Positions 1 through 9,470 of a stretch of DNA of 64,000 nt are shown in pieces. Position 1 is the first letter of the stretch. Each line of letters opens with the position of its first letter. This DNA comes from Ferrovibrio sp046297895 (GTDB lineage: Bacteria > Pseudomonadota > Alphaproteobacteria > Ferrovibrionales > Ferrovibrionaceae), in contig NZ_JBKBHC010000005.1 in NCBI RefSeq assembly GCF_046297895.1, positions 326,676 to 390,675 on the forward strand, written 5' to 3'. A model generated the notes under the pieces. The model saw only the letters and a list, made by a program, of their open reading frames with translations, did no database searches and was not told where the DNA came from. Both the position numbers and the translations under genes were made by a program.

Positions 1-38
1 GGACAAGCCCGGGCATGACAAATTAGGGAACCCAAAAC

Positions 39-680
39 ATGCTTGCACTCGTGGATGTCACCTTCAACTTCACCAGCCTGGGCGACAAGGCGCAGCAGCT
101 GGTGCGCGCGGAGTGGGACGAGGAAGAGCGGCTGCTGGCCAAGGGCCAGTTCGTCGGCATCTGGCGCAAGGCCAACGGCATGGGTACCATGTTCATCCTC
201 GACATGCCGAACAACGAGGCGGTGGGCAACCAGGTGCGCGCCATGCCGCTCTATCCCTTCTTCACCGATGTGAAGGTGACGCCGCTGATCGGGCATCCGA
301 ACTTCCCGCAATTTGCCCGCGGCGCGACCACGCATGAAAAACCCGACACCAAACCCAAGCCCGACAGCAACCTGTTCCTCTGCGACGTGCGCATCGAATA
401 CCTGCGCGCCGGCGACAAGTTCCAGGAGCTGGTGCAGGCCGAGTGGCGCAAGTCGGAAGAGATGCTGGCCAAACGCCAGCTTGTCGGCATCTGGCGCCGC
501 GCCAACGCGCTGGGCACGTATGTGTTATGGAATCTGCCCGATGCCGATGCTGTGGCCGCCACGCTGCGCGGCATGCCGCTTTATCCCTGCTTCACCAAGG
601 TGGACGTGATCCCCCTGATGATGCACCCCAATTTCCCGCAATTTGCCCGCCCGGCCGAGCATCACGAAAAGCCGGCCTGA
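39..680 (+). CDS. Tandem-duplicated muconolactone isomerase-like protein
   Basis: The 213-residue protein consists of two homologous ~95-residue halves (about residues 1-95 and 110-206). Each carries the same signature: AEW...E..LAK, VGIWR.AN..GT, then MPLYP.FT and HPNFPQFAR near its end. This resembles the muconolactone delta-isomerase (MIase, ferredoxin-like) fold, normally a single ~95-residue chain that assembles into a decamer. What is seen is the internal duplication; the enzymatic role is inferred and may not hold, since no catechol-pathway genes lie nearby. The ATG at 39 follows an AGGGA about 9 bases upstream. The next gene (ychJ-like) starts 1 base after the stop, suggesting translational coupling. 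There is no signal peptide, so it should be cytoplasmic. Confidence 0.75.
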   Translation: MLALVDVTFNFTSLGDKAQQLVRAEWDEEERLLAKGQFVGIWRKANGMGTMFILDMPNNEAVGNQVRAMPLYPFFTDVKVTPLIGHPNFPQFARGATTHEKPDTKPKPDSNLFLCDVRIEYLRAGDKFQELVQAEWRKSEEMLAKRQLVGIWRRANALGTYVLWNLPDADAVAATLRGMPLYPCFTKVDVIPLMMHPNFPQFARPAEHHEKPA

Positions 681-681
681 C

Positions 682-1155
<474 letters not shown>

Positions 1156-1285
1156 GCATACGAAAAACCGCCCTGAATCGCCACCACGGCTGACATCCCC
1201 TGTCTTTTGCGGTATCCTGTTGCGAAACATACCGGATGTTGGGTCGGCATCCGGTTCCGCACGACCGGGGGTAGTAAAGAGCCGT

Positions 1286-1786
1286 ATGGGACGGATGCTG
1301 GAAGGCGCGCCGCAACTGACGCTGGAAACGCTCCAGGCGCTCTATGCCTACTGGGCCGGCAAGCGCCAGGGCCGCGCCATGCCCGACCGCGCCGATATCG
1401 ACCCCATCGAGATGAAGCCCTGGCTGGGCAACCTGATGCTGGTCGAGCGCCGGGACGATGGCGACTATATCTACCGTCTCTACGGCTCGACCTTCGTGAA
1501 CCAGTTCAAGGTCGACATGACCGGCAAGCGGGTGAACGAACTGCCGGCCCAGCAGGCCGAGCTGCTGCGCACCGAATACGATGCCGTGGTGCATAGCCGC
1601 ATGCCGATGTCGCGCCGCTACACCGCCACCTTCGACTACACCTCGCGCGACAAGCGCTCGACCTGGCAGGTGGAACGGAGCTGGGAGCGCCTGGCCCTGC
1701 CGCTCACCGCCGGGGGCGAGGATTGCCGCATGCTGCTGGTGGCCGCCTTCCCGCTGGAACCGGCCCAGGAAGACCGGCTGTCCTGA
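1286..1786 (+). CDS. PAS_5 (DUF1457) domain protein
   Basis: This 166-residue single-domain protein has features of the alphaproteobacterial PAS_5 family: RADIDPIEMKPWLGNLMLV, then YIYRLYGSTFV, then RRYTATFDY and LALPL. Family members are stand-alone PAS-like proteins of unknown ligand that often occur in many copies per genome. The frame stays open far upstream, but the family begins near this ATG, which has AAAGAG about 5 bases before it; ATG 1295 is an alternative. No output domain, signal peptide or membrane segment is present, so a sensory or scaffold role is inference only. Confidence 0.8.
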   Translation: MGRMLEGAPQLTLETLQALYAYWAGKRQGRAMPDRADIDPIEMKPWLGNLMLVERRDDGDYIYRLYGSTFVNQFKVDMTGKRVNELPAQQAELLRTEYDAVVHSRMPMSRRYTATFDYTSRDKRSTWQVERSWERLALPLTAGGEDCRMLLVAAFPLEPAQEDRLS

Positions 1787-1847
1787 GCTGGCCGTCCCGA
1801 TTATTCATATAAATCAGTAAGTTATATACCCCGTCCGGCAATCGGGT

Positions 1848-1876
1848 TTGACAAGCCGGATTCCATCGCCCATGTT
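1848..1876 (+). promoter_or_regulatory. Candidate sigma-70 promoter of topA
   Basis: TTGACA at 1848-1853 is followed after 17 bases by CATGTT at 1871-1876, in an unusually AT-rich stretch for this genome. It lies about 80 bases upstream of topA. The -35 is a perfect consensus; the -10 is a weak match, so the call is tentative. Confidence 0.5.
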
Positions 1877-1954
1877 CCGGCTGCCGCGCCGGATTTGCCG
1901 TGGCCCCAGACTGGTTAAAACGTCCGCCTCATTTTTGTTGGAAAACCGCAGATT

Positions 1955-4687
1955 ATGAAAGTCGTTGTCGTCGAAAGCCCGGCGAAGGCAAAGACCATCG
2001 AGAAATACCTCGGTCCCGGCCACAAGGTCCTGGCCTCGTTCGGCCATGTGCGCGACCTGCCGGCCAAGGACGGCTCGGTGGAGCCCGACAAAGACTTCGA
2101 AATGCACTACGAGATGTCCGGCCGCGGGTCGGAATCCGTGCGGGCCATCGCCGGCGCCCTGAAGGAAGCCGATACCCTGATCCTGGCGACCGACCCCGAC
2201 CGCGAGGGCGAGGCGATTTCCTGGCATGTGCTGGAGGCGCTGAACAACCGCAAGGTCGTGAAGGGCAAGACGGTCAAGCGCGTGGTGTTCAACGAGATCA
2301 CCAAGTCGGCCGTGCTGGACGCCATGGCGCAGCCGCGCGACATCGACATGGACCTGGTGAATGCCCAGCAGGCCCGCCGCGCCCTGGATTACCTGGTCGG
2401 CTTCACCCTCTCGCCCGTGCTGTGGCGCAAGCTGCCCTCGGCCAAGTCGGCCGGGCGTGTGCAGTCGGTGGCGTTGCGGCTGATCTGCGAGCGCGAGACC
2501 GAGATCGAGGCTTTCCGAGCCCGGGAATACTGGACCATCGGCGCCGATTTCCGTACCCCGCAGAACCAGACCGTCTCCGCGCGGCTGGTGGAGCTGGGCG
2601 GCAAAAAGCTCGACAAGTTCGACATCAATACCGAAGCCGCCGCCAAGGCCGCCGTGGCCAAGCTGCAGGGCCTGGACTACTTCGTCACGGATGTATCCAT
2701 CAAGCCGGCCAAGCGCCATCCGGCCCCGCCATTCACCACCTCCACCCTGCAGCAGGAGGCCGCGCGCAAGCTGGGCTTCTCGGCGCAGATGACCATGCAG
2801 ATCGCCCAGCGCCTGTATGAAGGCGTCACCATCGGCGGCGAGACCACCGGCCTCATCTCCTATATGCGTACCGACGGCGTCAGCATGGCTGACGAAGCCA
2901 TCCGCGCCGCGCGTGACGTGATCGCCGAGGATTTTGGCCGCGATGCCGTGCCGGAAAGCTGGCGCGTCTACAAGACCAAGCAGAAGAACGCCCAGGAAGC
3001 CCACGAGGCGATCCGCCCCACCGATTTCCGCCGCCGGCCGAAAGCCGTGGCGCGTTACCTCGACGACGTGCAGCTCAAGCTCTATGAGCTGATCTGGGTT
3101 CGCGCCCTGGCCAGCCAGATGGAATCCGCCGAGCTGGAACGCACCACGGTCGATATCGCCGACAAAAAGAACACCGGCGCTTTCCGCGTCACCGGCACGG
3201 TCGTGCTCTCGCCCGGCTTCCTCAAGCTGTATGAGGAAGGCGTCGACGACAAATCGGCCGACGACGAGGAAGGCGCGCGCCTGCCGAAGATGAATGTCGG
3301 CGAGGCGATGAAGGAAGAAGGCGTCAAGCCGGAACAGCATTTCACCGAGCCGCCGCCGCGTTATTCCGAAGCCAGCCTGGTGCGCAAGCTGGAAGAGCTG
3401 GGCATCGGCCGGCCCTCCACCTACGCCGCCATCCTGGAAGTGCTGAAGGCGCGCAACTACGTGCGGCTGGAGAACAAGCGCTTCCAGCCCGAGGATGCCG
3501 GCTGGCTCGCCTATGCTTTCCTGGTCTGCTTCTTCGAGCAGTATTTCGCCTACAGCTTCACCGCCGGCCTGGAAGAGAAGCTGGACGAGATCGCCGAGCA
3601 CAAACTCGACTGGAAGAAGGTGCTGGAGGATTTCTGGCAGGATTTCTCGCTGCACGACCCCAAGGAAGGCAGCACGGCCGTGTCGGTGAAGGACGCCGTG
3701 ACCCGCATCGACGAGAAGATGGGCCGCCGCGGCGAAGTGCTGGACGCCATCAACGCGCTGCTGGAACACCACTTCTTCCCGCCGCGCGAAGACGGGAAGT
3801 CGGCCCGCCTCTGCCCCGCCTGCAACAAGGGCCAGCTTGCCATCAAGGCCGGTCGCACCGGCGCCTTCATCGGCTGCTCGGATTATCCCGAATGCAGCTA
3901 CACGCGGCCGCTCAGTGCCGGCAACGGCCATGGCGACATCGCCATTTCGGGTCCGCAGGAACTGGGCGCCGATCCGGCCACCGGCCAGATGATCACCCTG
4001 CGCCAGGGCCCGTTCGGCCCTTACGTGCAGCTTGGCGAGGCCGAGGGCGAAGGCAAGGCGAAGACCAAGCCCAAGCGCGCCTCTTTGCCCAAGGGCGTCA
4101 CCATCGAGGACGTCACGCTGGAAATGGCGCTGAAGCTGCTGGCGCTGCCGCGCGTGGTGGGCCTGCATCCCGATACCGGCAAGGAAATCCTCGCCGGCCT
4201 CGGCCGCTTCGGACCCTACCTGCTGCATGACGGCGCCTATACCAAGCTGAAAGACGCCATGGAAGCGCTGGAGATCGGCATCAACCATGCCGTCCAGAAG
4301 ATCGCCGAGGCCGATGCGCGCCGCAAAGGCCCGCGCCAGCGCGCCCAGCTCACCGTGCTGCGCGAAGTGGGCAAACATCCCGACGACAACGAGCCGATCC
4401 AGGTAATCGACGGGCGCTACGGCCCCTATCTGAAGCATGGCGCCACCAACGCGCCCTTGCCCAAGGGCGTGGAAACCGACGCCGTGACCATGCAGCAGGC
4501 CATCGAAGCCATCGCCGCCCGCGCCAAAACGGGCGGCAAGGGCAAGAAGAAGGCCGCGCCGAAGGCCAAGAAGGCCGCAGCACCAAAGGCGGAAAAGCCG
4601 GCGGCCAAGCCGAAGGCGAAAAAAGCCGCGGCCAAGAAGGCGGCACCGAAGAAAGCAACCGGCGGCAAGAAAGCTGCCGCAGCGTAG
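1955..4687 (+). CDS. topA: DNA topoisomerase I
   Basis: A 910-residue type IA topoisomerase that relaxes negative supercoils by single-strand passage. The N-terminal Toprim domain begins MKVVVVESPAKAKTIEKYL and holds LATDPDREGEAISWH at residues 78-91 (acidic metal-binding triad). The catalytic tyrosine is Tyr303 in GLISYMRTDG. A four-cysteine zinc ribbon (CPAC...GC..YPEC) lies near residue 625-650, followed by three Toprim_C repeats with G.YGPY/GPFGPY/GRFGPY cores. The tail is a Lys/Ala-rich extension of about 55 residues, common in alphaproteobacterial TopA and likely DNA-binding. rnr begins 5 bases after the stop, so the two are co-transcribed. Confidence 0.98.
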   Translation: MKVVVVESPAKAKTIEKYLGPGHKVLASFGHVRDLPAKDGSVEPDKDFEMHYEMSGRGSESVRAIAGALKEADTLILATDPDREGEAISWHVLEALNNRKVVKGKTVKRVVFNEITKSAVLDAMAQPRDIDMDLVNAQQARRALDYLVGFTLSPVLWRKLPSAKSAGRVQSVALRLICERETEIEAFRAREYWTIGADFRTPQNQTVSARLVELGGKKLDKFDINTEAAAKAAVAKLQGLDYFVTDVSIKPAKRHPAPPFTTSTLQQEAARKLGFSAQMTMQIAQRLYEGVTIGGETTGLISYMRTDGVSMADEAIRAARDVIAEDFGRDAVPESWRVYKTKQKNAQEAHEAIRPTDFRRRPKAVARYLDDVQLKLYELIWVRALASQMESAELERTTVDIADKKNTGAFRVTGTVVLSPGFLKLYEEGVDDKSADDEEGARLPKMNVGEAMKEEGVKPEQHFTEPPPRYSEASLVRKLEELGIGRPSTYAAILEVLKARNYVRLENKRFQPEDAGWLAYAFLVCFFEQYFAYSFTAGLEEKLDEIAEHKLDWKKVLEDFWQDFSLHDPKEGSTAVSVKDAVTRIDEKMGRRGEVLDAINALLEHHFFPPREDGKSARLCPACNKGQLAIKAGRTGAFIGCSDYPECSYTRPLSAGNGHGDIAISGPQELGADPATGQMITLRQGPFGPYVQLGEAEGEGKAKTKPKRASLPKGVTIEDVTLEMALKLLALPRVVGLHPDTGKEILAGLGRFGPYLLHDGAYTKLKDAMEALEIGINHAVQKIAEADARRKGPRQRAQLTVLREVGKHPDDNEPIQVIDGRYGPYLKHGATNAPLPKGVETDAVTMQQAIEAIAARAKTGGKGKKKAAPKAKKAAAPKAEKPAAKPKAKKAAAKKAAPKKATGGKKAAAA

Positions 4688-4692
4688 CCGAC

Positions 4693-6954
4693 GTGGCCAA
4701 GAAAAAAGCCACCGCCCATCTGCCGTCCAAACAGGACATCCTGCAATTCATTGCCGACAATCCCGGCAAGGCGGGCAAGCGCGAGATCGCCAAGGCTTTT
4801 GGCATCGGCCCCGCCGACCGCGTCGCCCTGAAAGGCCTGCTGCGCGAGCTGAAGGCCGAGGGCGACATCAATCAGGGTCATGGCAAGAAGCTGACGCCCA
4901 AGGGCGAACTGCCGGAAGTCTGCCTCGTCGACATCGTGAAGCTGGATCGCGACGGCGACCTGCTTGGCCGCCCGGTCGAGTGGAAAGGCGAAGGCGAAGC
5001 GCCGCGCATCATCTTTGAGACCGGCGGCAAGGCGCGCCGGCGCGAGATGGCCGATACCGGCGTGGGGGATCGTGTACTGGCACGCCTCAGCCGCGCCGGA
5101 CGCAACCGCTATGCCGGCCGCGTCATCAAGCGGCTGGAAAAGGAAGAGCAGCCGGTCCTCGGCGTCTTCACCCTGACGGAATATGGCCAGGGCCGCCTGC
5201 AGCCGACCGACCGCAAGCTGCGCCATGAATATGTGATCGCGCCCGAACATTATGCCGGTGCCAAGTCCGGCGAGATCGTCGTGGCCCAGCCCCTGCCCGG
5301 CCGGCGCTTCGGGCTGAAGCCGGCCAAGATCGTCGAGGTGATCGGCCACAGCACCGATCCCAAGGCGCTCAGCCTGATCCCGATCCACAGTTTCGGCATC
5401 CCGACCCGCTTCACCGATGCCGCGATGCGCGAAGCCGAAAAGGCCAAACCGGTGCATCTGGGCGAGCGCGAGGACCTGCGGCAGATCCCGCTGATCACGA
5501 TCGACCCGGAAGACGCCCGCGACCATGACGACGCGGTATTCGCCGAACCCGACGACGATCCGCACAACAAGGGCGGCTGGCATGCCATCGTCGCCATCGC
5601 CGACGTGGCGCATTACGTGCGGCCCGGCAGCGCGCTGGATCACGATGCGCGCCAGCGCGGCAATTCTACCTATTTCCCCGACCGCGTGGTGCCGATGCTG
5701 CCCGAGGCCCTGTCGGCCGATCTGTGTTCGCTGGTGGAGGGCAAGGAACGTGCCTGCCTGGCCGTGCATCTGTGGTTCGATGCCGATGGCAACAAGAAGC
5801 GCCACAAATTCGTGCGCGGCCTGATGCGCTGCGCCGCCGGCCTGAGTTACCGCCAGGTGCAGGACGCCATCGACGGCAATCCCGACGAGGTGGCCCTGCC
5901 CTTCCTCGAACCCGTGCTGAAGCCGCTCTATGCCTGCCATGCCGCCGTGAACCGGGCGCGCGAGGCGCGCCAGCCGCTGGCCATCACCGCGCCCGAACGC
6001 CGCGTGGTGATGGGCAAGGATGGTCACATCGCCGCCATCAGGCCGCGCGAGCATATGCTGAGCCATCAGGTGATCGAGGATTTCATGATCGCGGCCAACG
6101 TGGCCGCCGCCGAAGAACTGGAAAAGCGCAAGCAGCCCTGCATGTACCGCGTGCACGAGCAGCCCTCGGACGAGAAGATCGATAGCTTGCGCAAGTTCCT
6201 CGATACGCTGGATTACCGACTGGCCAAGGGCCAGGGCCTGCGGCCGATGCATTTCAACGCCATCCTGGTGGCGGCGCGCGGCAGCGAGCATGAGCGCCTG
6301 ATCAACGAGGTGGTGCTGCGCAGCCAGATGCAGGCCTATTACTCACCCGGCAACCAGGGCCATTTCGGCCTCAACCTGCAGCGCTACGCCCATTTCACCT
6401 CGCCGATCCGCCGCTATGCCGACGTGCTGGTGCATCGGGCGCTGGTGCGTGGCCTGAAACTGGGGGACGATGGCCTGGCGCCGGAAGACGATGTCAATTT
6501 CGAGAGCATCGCCGAGCATATCTCACTGACCGAGCGCCGCTCGATGCAGGCCGAGCGCGATGCCATGGACCGCTTCGTCACCGCCTTCATGTCCGAGCAT
6601 GTCGGCGCGGAATTCGACGGCCGCATCTCGGGCGTCACGCGGTTCGGCCTGTTCGTCACGCTGGAGGAAACCGGCGCCGACGGCTTCGTGCCGATCTCGT
6701 CGCTGTCGGATGATTTCTACGCCCATGACGAGGCGCATCGCGCCCTGGTCGGCAAGCGCACGAAAAAACGCTACCGCCTGGGCGATACCGTCACCGTGCG
6801 GCTGGAAGAAGCCACGCCCGTCACCGGCGGGCTGCGTTTCGAGATCCTGGGCAGCGGGGGCAGCGTACCGCGCGCCCGCGGGGGCAAGCCGGCAATCAAG
6901 AAAACCACCAACCGCCCGAGCTGGACCAAGCATCGCAGCAGGAAACGCAAATGA
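4693..6954 (+). CDS. rnr: Ribonuclease R
   Basis: A 753-residue 3'-5' exoribonuclease of the RNase II/RNB family, degrading structured RNA. Visible are an N-terminal winged-helix region (~1-75), OB/cold-shock domains, and the RNB catalytic domain starting at ITIDPEDARDHDDAV (residues 269-282), whose aspartates bind the two metal ions. A C-terminal S1 domain lies around residues 635-720, and a short Lys/Arg-rich tail (HRSRKRK) ends the protein. The start is GTG at 4693, 5 bases after topA. The stop overlaps the next gene's ATG (ATGA), giving a topA-rnr-GDPD operon. Length is close to E. coli RNase R (813). Confidence 0.96.
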   Translation: MAKKKATAHLPSKQDILQFIADNPGKAGKREIAKAFGIGPADRVALKGLLRELKAEGDINQGHGKKLTPKGELPEVCLVDIVKLDRDGDLLGRPVEWKGEGEAPRIIFETGGKARRREMADTGVGDRVLARLSRAGRNRYAGRVIKRLEKEEQPVLGVFTLTEYGQGRLQPTDRKLRHEYVIAPEHYAGAKSGEIVVAQPLPGRRFGLKPAKIVEVIGHSTDPKALSLIPIHSFGIPTRFTDAAMREAEKAKPVHLGEREDLRQIPLITIDPEDARDHDDAVFAEPDDDPHNKGGWHAIVAIADVAHYVRPGSALDHDARQRGNSTYFPDRVVPMLPEALSADLCSLVEGKERACLAVHLWFDADGNKKRHKFVRGLMRCAAGLSYRQVQDAIDGNPDEVALPFLEPVLKPLYACHAAVNRAREARQPLAITAPERRVVMGKDGHIAAIRPREHMLSHQVIEDFMIAANVAAAEELEKRKQPCMYRVHEQPSDEKIDSLRKFLDTLDYRLAKGQGLRPMHFNAILVAARGSEHERLINEVVLRSQMQAYYSPGNQGHFGLNLQRYAHFTSPIRRYADVLVHRALVRGLKLGDDGLAPEDDVNFESIAEHISLTERRSMQAERDAMDRFVTAFMSEHVGAEFDGRISGVTRFGLFVTLEETGADGFVPISSLSDDFYAHDEAHRALVGKRTKKRYRLGDTVTVRLEEATPVTGGLRFEILGSGGSVPRARGGKPAIKKTTNRPSWTKHRSRKRK

Positions 6955-7925
6955 TCCGCGTCACGGCCACTCTTGCTCTCTTATTGCTGTCTGCACCGGC
7001 CTTTGCCTTCGACCTGCAGGGCCATCGCGGCGCGCGCGGCCTGGCGCCGGAAAACACCCTGCCCGCCTTCGCCACCGCGCTCACGCTCGGCGTCAGCACG
7101 CTGGAACTGGATGTGGGGCTCACGCGCGACGGCCATCTGATGGTCGGCCACGATCCGCTGCTGCAACCGCATCTTGCCCGGCTGGACGGCAAATGGATCG
7201 CCGCGCCGGGCCCCGCAATCTGGCACAGCACGCTGGCCGACCTTCAGCGTTACGATGTCGGCCGGCTCGATCCGGCCAGCCGTTACGGCCAGACCTATCC
7301 CGAGCAGAAGCCGGCGGATGGCACCCGCATGCCGACGCTGGAGGACGTGTTTGCCCTGGCGGCGAAAAGCGGCAATACGTCCGTACGCTTCAACATCGAG
7401 ACCAAGCTCAGCCCGCTCAAGCCCGATGAAACGGCAACGCCGGCACAGCTTGCCCAGGCCGTGGTGCAGGCCATCCGCAAGGCCGACGCAAGCCAGCGCG
7501 CCAGCATCCAGTCCTTCGACTGGCGCACGCTGGCCGAGGCCGCCAGGCTGGCCCCCGAGATTCCGCGCGTGCATCTCACCATCGAGGGCACGGCCTCCGA
7601 TAACGTGCAGCGCGGCCGCCCGGATGCCAGCCCCTGGCTGGGCGGGCTGGATGCCGATGACCATGTCTCCACGCCGGCACTCGTGAAAGCGGCAAATGGC
7701 CAGGTGTGGTCGCCCTTCTGGCGCAACGTGACGGCAGACCTGGTGACGGAGGCCCATGCCCTGGGCCTGCAGGTGATTCCCTGGACCGTGAACGATCCGG
7801 CCGAGATGGATCGCCTGATCGGCCTGAAAGTGGATGGCCTGATCACCGACTACCCCGACCGCCTGCGCGCCGCGCTGCAGGCGCGCGGCCTGCCCCTGCC
7901 GGCCGCCGCCCCGGTATCGCCATAA
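6951..7925 (+). CDS. Secreted glycerophosphodiester phosphodiesterase
   Basis: A 324-residue protein with a clear Sec signal peptide (hydrophobic LALLLLSAPAFA, cleavage near residue 20), so probably periplasmic. The mature part starts with the GDPD hallmark: GHRGARG..PENT (catalytic His and Glu), ELDV (metal-binding Glu/Asp) and GHDPLL (second catalytic His). The fold is a TIM barrel that hydrolyses glycerophosphodiesters to glycerol-3-phosphate and an alcohol. A C-terminal VIPWTVNDP..M..L...VDGLITDYPD block is also typical. It overlaps rnr by 4 bases (ATGA). A second, cytoplasmic-type GDPD lies at 19804-20559. Confidence 0.93.
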   Translation: MIRVTATLALLLLSAPAFAFDLQGHRGARGLAPENTLPAFATALTLGVSTLELDVGLTRDGHLMVGHDPLLQPHLARLDGKWIAAPGPAIWHSTLADLQRYDVGRLDPASRYGQTYPEQKPADGTRMPTLEDVFALAAKSGNTSVRFNIETKLSPLKPDETATPAQLAQAVVQAIRKADASQRASIQSFDWRTLAEAARLAPEIPRVHLTIEGTASDNVQRGRPDASPWLGGLDADDHVSTPALVKAANGQVWSPFWRNVTADLVTEAHALGLQVIPWTVNDPAEMDRLIGLKVDGLITDYPDRLRAALQARGLPLPAAAPVSP

Positions 7926-7944
7926 ATCCTTCGCATCCGGGCGG

Positions 7945-7979
7945 CATCCTGCGGCTGAGGACAAATTTGCCGCAGGATG
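7945..7979 (+). terminator. Inverted repeat after GDPD gene, candidate terminator
   Basis: Perfect 11-bp arms CATCCTGCGGC (7945-7955) and GCCGCAGGATG (7969-7979) with a 13-base loop, 20 bases after the GDPD stop. The downstream sequence is GTTTCAGGG, not a real T-run, so it may be a weak terminator or an mRNA 3'-end stabiliser. A second dyad (GGCGCCG 8019-8025 / CGGCGCC 8042-8048) follows just before the CorA-like gene. Confidence 0.45.
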
Positions 7980-8067
7980 GTTTCAGGGCTTCCCAGGTCC
8001 GGCATCCGGGGCTAAAAGGGCGCCGCGCCGCACCGCCGGGTCGGCGCCGGAACCAGGGATGGCCAGC

Positions 8068-9051
8068 ATGATCACTGCCTACCTGCCGCAAGGCGGCCAG
8101 CTGCAACGCATCGAGCTTACCCCCGACTCCACGCTGCCCGACGGCGTGGTGTGGATCGACCTGCTCGAACCCAGCCAGTCGGAAGAAAAGGCCATCGAAC
8201 GCCTGCTCGGCATCGAGATGCCGACCCGCGAGGAGATGCAGGAGATCGAGATTTCCAGCCGGCTGTATCGCGAAGGCGATGCCAGCTACATGACCGCGAA
8301 CATCCTGTTCCATGCCGAGACGGAGCAGCCCAAGACCACGGCCGTCACCTTCATGCGCACGCCACGCGCCACGGTGACGCTGCGCTTTGCCGATCCGCTG
8401 TCTTTCCGACAGTTCGTCGCCCGCGCCCAGCGCCAGCCCAGCCTGGCCGCCTCGCCCGATGCGGCGCTGTGCGGGCTGCTCGACTCCATCATCGACCGCG
8501 CCGCCGACGTGCTGGAGATCGCCGGCAAGGACCTGGATGGCGTATCGCGCAACATCTTCGGCCATGGCGTGAAGGAGCATGAATCGGCTGACGAGGTAGA
8601 CCTTGAGGAAGCGGTGCGGAAGCTGGGCCATGTCGAGGACCTGAATTCGCGCATCCGCGACAGCCTCGTGTCGCTCACGCGCCTGATCGCGTTCCTGACG
8701 CTCACCATGGCCGAACAGCGCGGCACCAAGGAAAGCCGCACCTGGCTGAAGACGCTGGCGCGCGACGTGCAGTCGCTGAACGAGCAGGCCGCCTTCCTGG
8801 CACATAAGGGCAATTTCCTGCTGGATGCGACGCTGGGCCTGATCAACATTCAGCAGACCAAGATCATCAAGATCTTTTCCGTGGCCGCCACCGTGTTCCT
8901 GCCGCCCACGCTGATCGCCAGCATCTACGGCATGAATTTCGAGCACATGCCCGAATTGTCGTGGGATTTCGGCTATCCGGTGGCGATCAGCCTGATGGTT
9001 GCCTCTGCCGTGCTGCCCTATTGGTTCTTCAAGCGGAAAGGCTGGCTGTGA
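8068..9051 (+). CDS. CorA-family magnesium/divalent cation transporter
   Basis: A 327-residue inner-membrane channel protein. A long soluble N-terminal part (about residues 1-265) is followed by two C-terminal transmembrane helices. The CorA signature YGMN (in IYGMNFEHMPEL) is at the end of the first helix, and the second helix ends in a short cytosolic PYWFFKRKGWL tail. It most resembles the shorter CorA/ZntB-like group of alphaproteobacteria; the ion (Mg2+, Ni2+, Co2+ or Zn2+) cannot be told from sequence. ATG 8068 is preferred over ATG 8059 because AGGGA at 8055-8059 is then 8 bases upstream. The stop overlaps the DUF983 start (GTGA). Confidence 0.9.
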   Translation: MITAYLPQGGQLQRIELTPDSTLPDGVVWIDLLEPSQSEEKAIERLLGIEMPTREEMQEIEISSRLYREGDASYMTANILFHAETEQPKTTAVTFMRTPRATVTLRFADPLSFRQFVARAQRQPSLAASPDAALCGLLDSIIDRAADVLEIAGKDLDGVSRNIFGHGVKEHESADEVDLEEAVRKLGHVEDLNSRIRDSLVSLTRLIAFLTLTMAEQRGTKESRTWLKTLARDVQSLNEQAAFLAHKGNFLLDATLGLINIQQTKIIKIFSVAATVFLPPTLIASIYGMNFEHMPELSWDFGYPVAISLMVASAVLPYWFFKRKGWL

Positions 9052-9443
9052 TTAAGGTCTCGCTCGACGACCTGACGGAGCGCCCGATGGGCGAGGCGAT
9101 GATGCGTGGCTGGCGCGCGCGCTGCCCGGCCTGCGGCCAGGGCCGCATGTTCGGCCGTTATCTCAAGGTCAACGACGCCTGTCCGTCCTGCGGACTGGAA
9201 CTGGCCGGCCATCGCGCCGACGATGCGCCGCCCTATTTCACCATCCTGATCGTCGGCCACATCATCGTGCCGCTGATGCTGATGCTGGAACAGCATGTGC
9301 AGCCGCCCGAATGGCTGCATATGGCGCTGTGGCTGCCGCTGACCCTGCTGCTCTGCCTGTGGCTGCTGCCGCATATCAAGGGCGCCCTGATCGGCCTGCA
9401 ATGGGCCCGGCGCATGCACGGCTTCGGCAGCGAGCCGCACTGA
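9048..9443 (+). CDS. DUF983 membrane protein
   Basis: A 131-residue protein with two CxxC pairs (CPACGQG and CPSCGLEL) forming a likely zinc ribbon, then two hydrophobic helices (about residues 60-80 and 88-107). This is the DUF983 pattern, including GWRARCPACG.GRMF and DAPPYFTI. Function is not known; in alphaproteobacteria the family is commonly found near NUDIX genes and cytochrome oxidase genes. The start is GTG 9048, overlapping the corA-like stop by 4 bases, with GGAAAGG upstream. ATG 9087 is a possible alternative. Confidence 0.85.
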   Translation: MIKVSLDDLTERPMGEAMMRGWRARCPACGQGRMFGRYLKVNDACPSCGLELAGHRADDAPPYFTILIVGHIIVPLMLMLEQHVQPPEWLHMALWLPLTLLLCLWLLPHIKGALIGLQWARRMHGFGSEPH

Positions 9444-9470
9444 TCCGGCAAACGCGCTATACTGCCGCGG

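Noticed and set aside
643..681. ATG 643 as start of ychJ
   Set aside because: It would add 13 residues not typical of the family and overlap the upstream gene; GTG 682 fits better.
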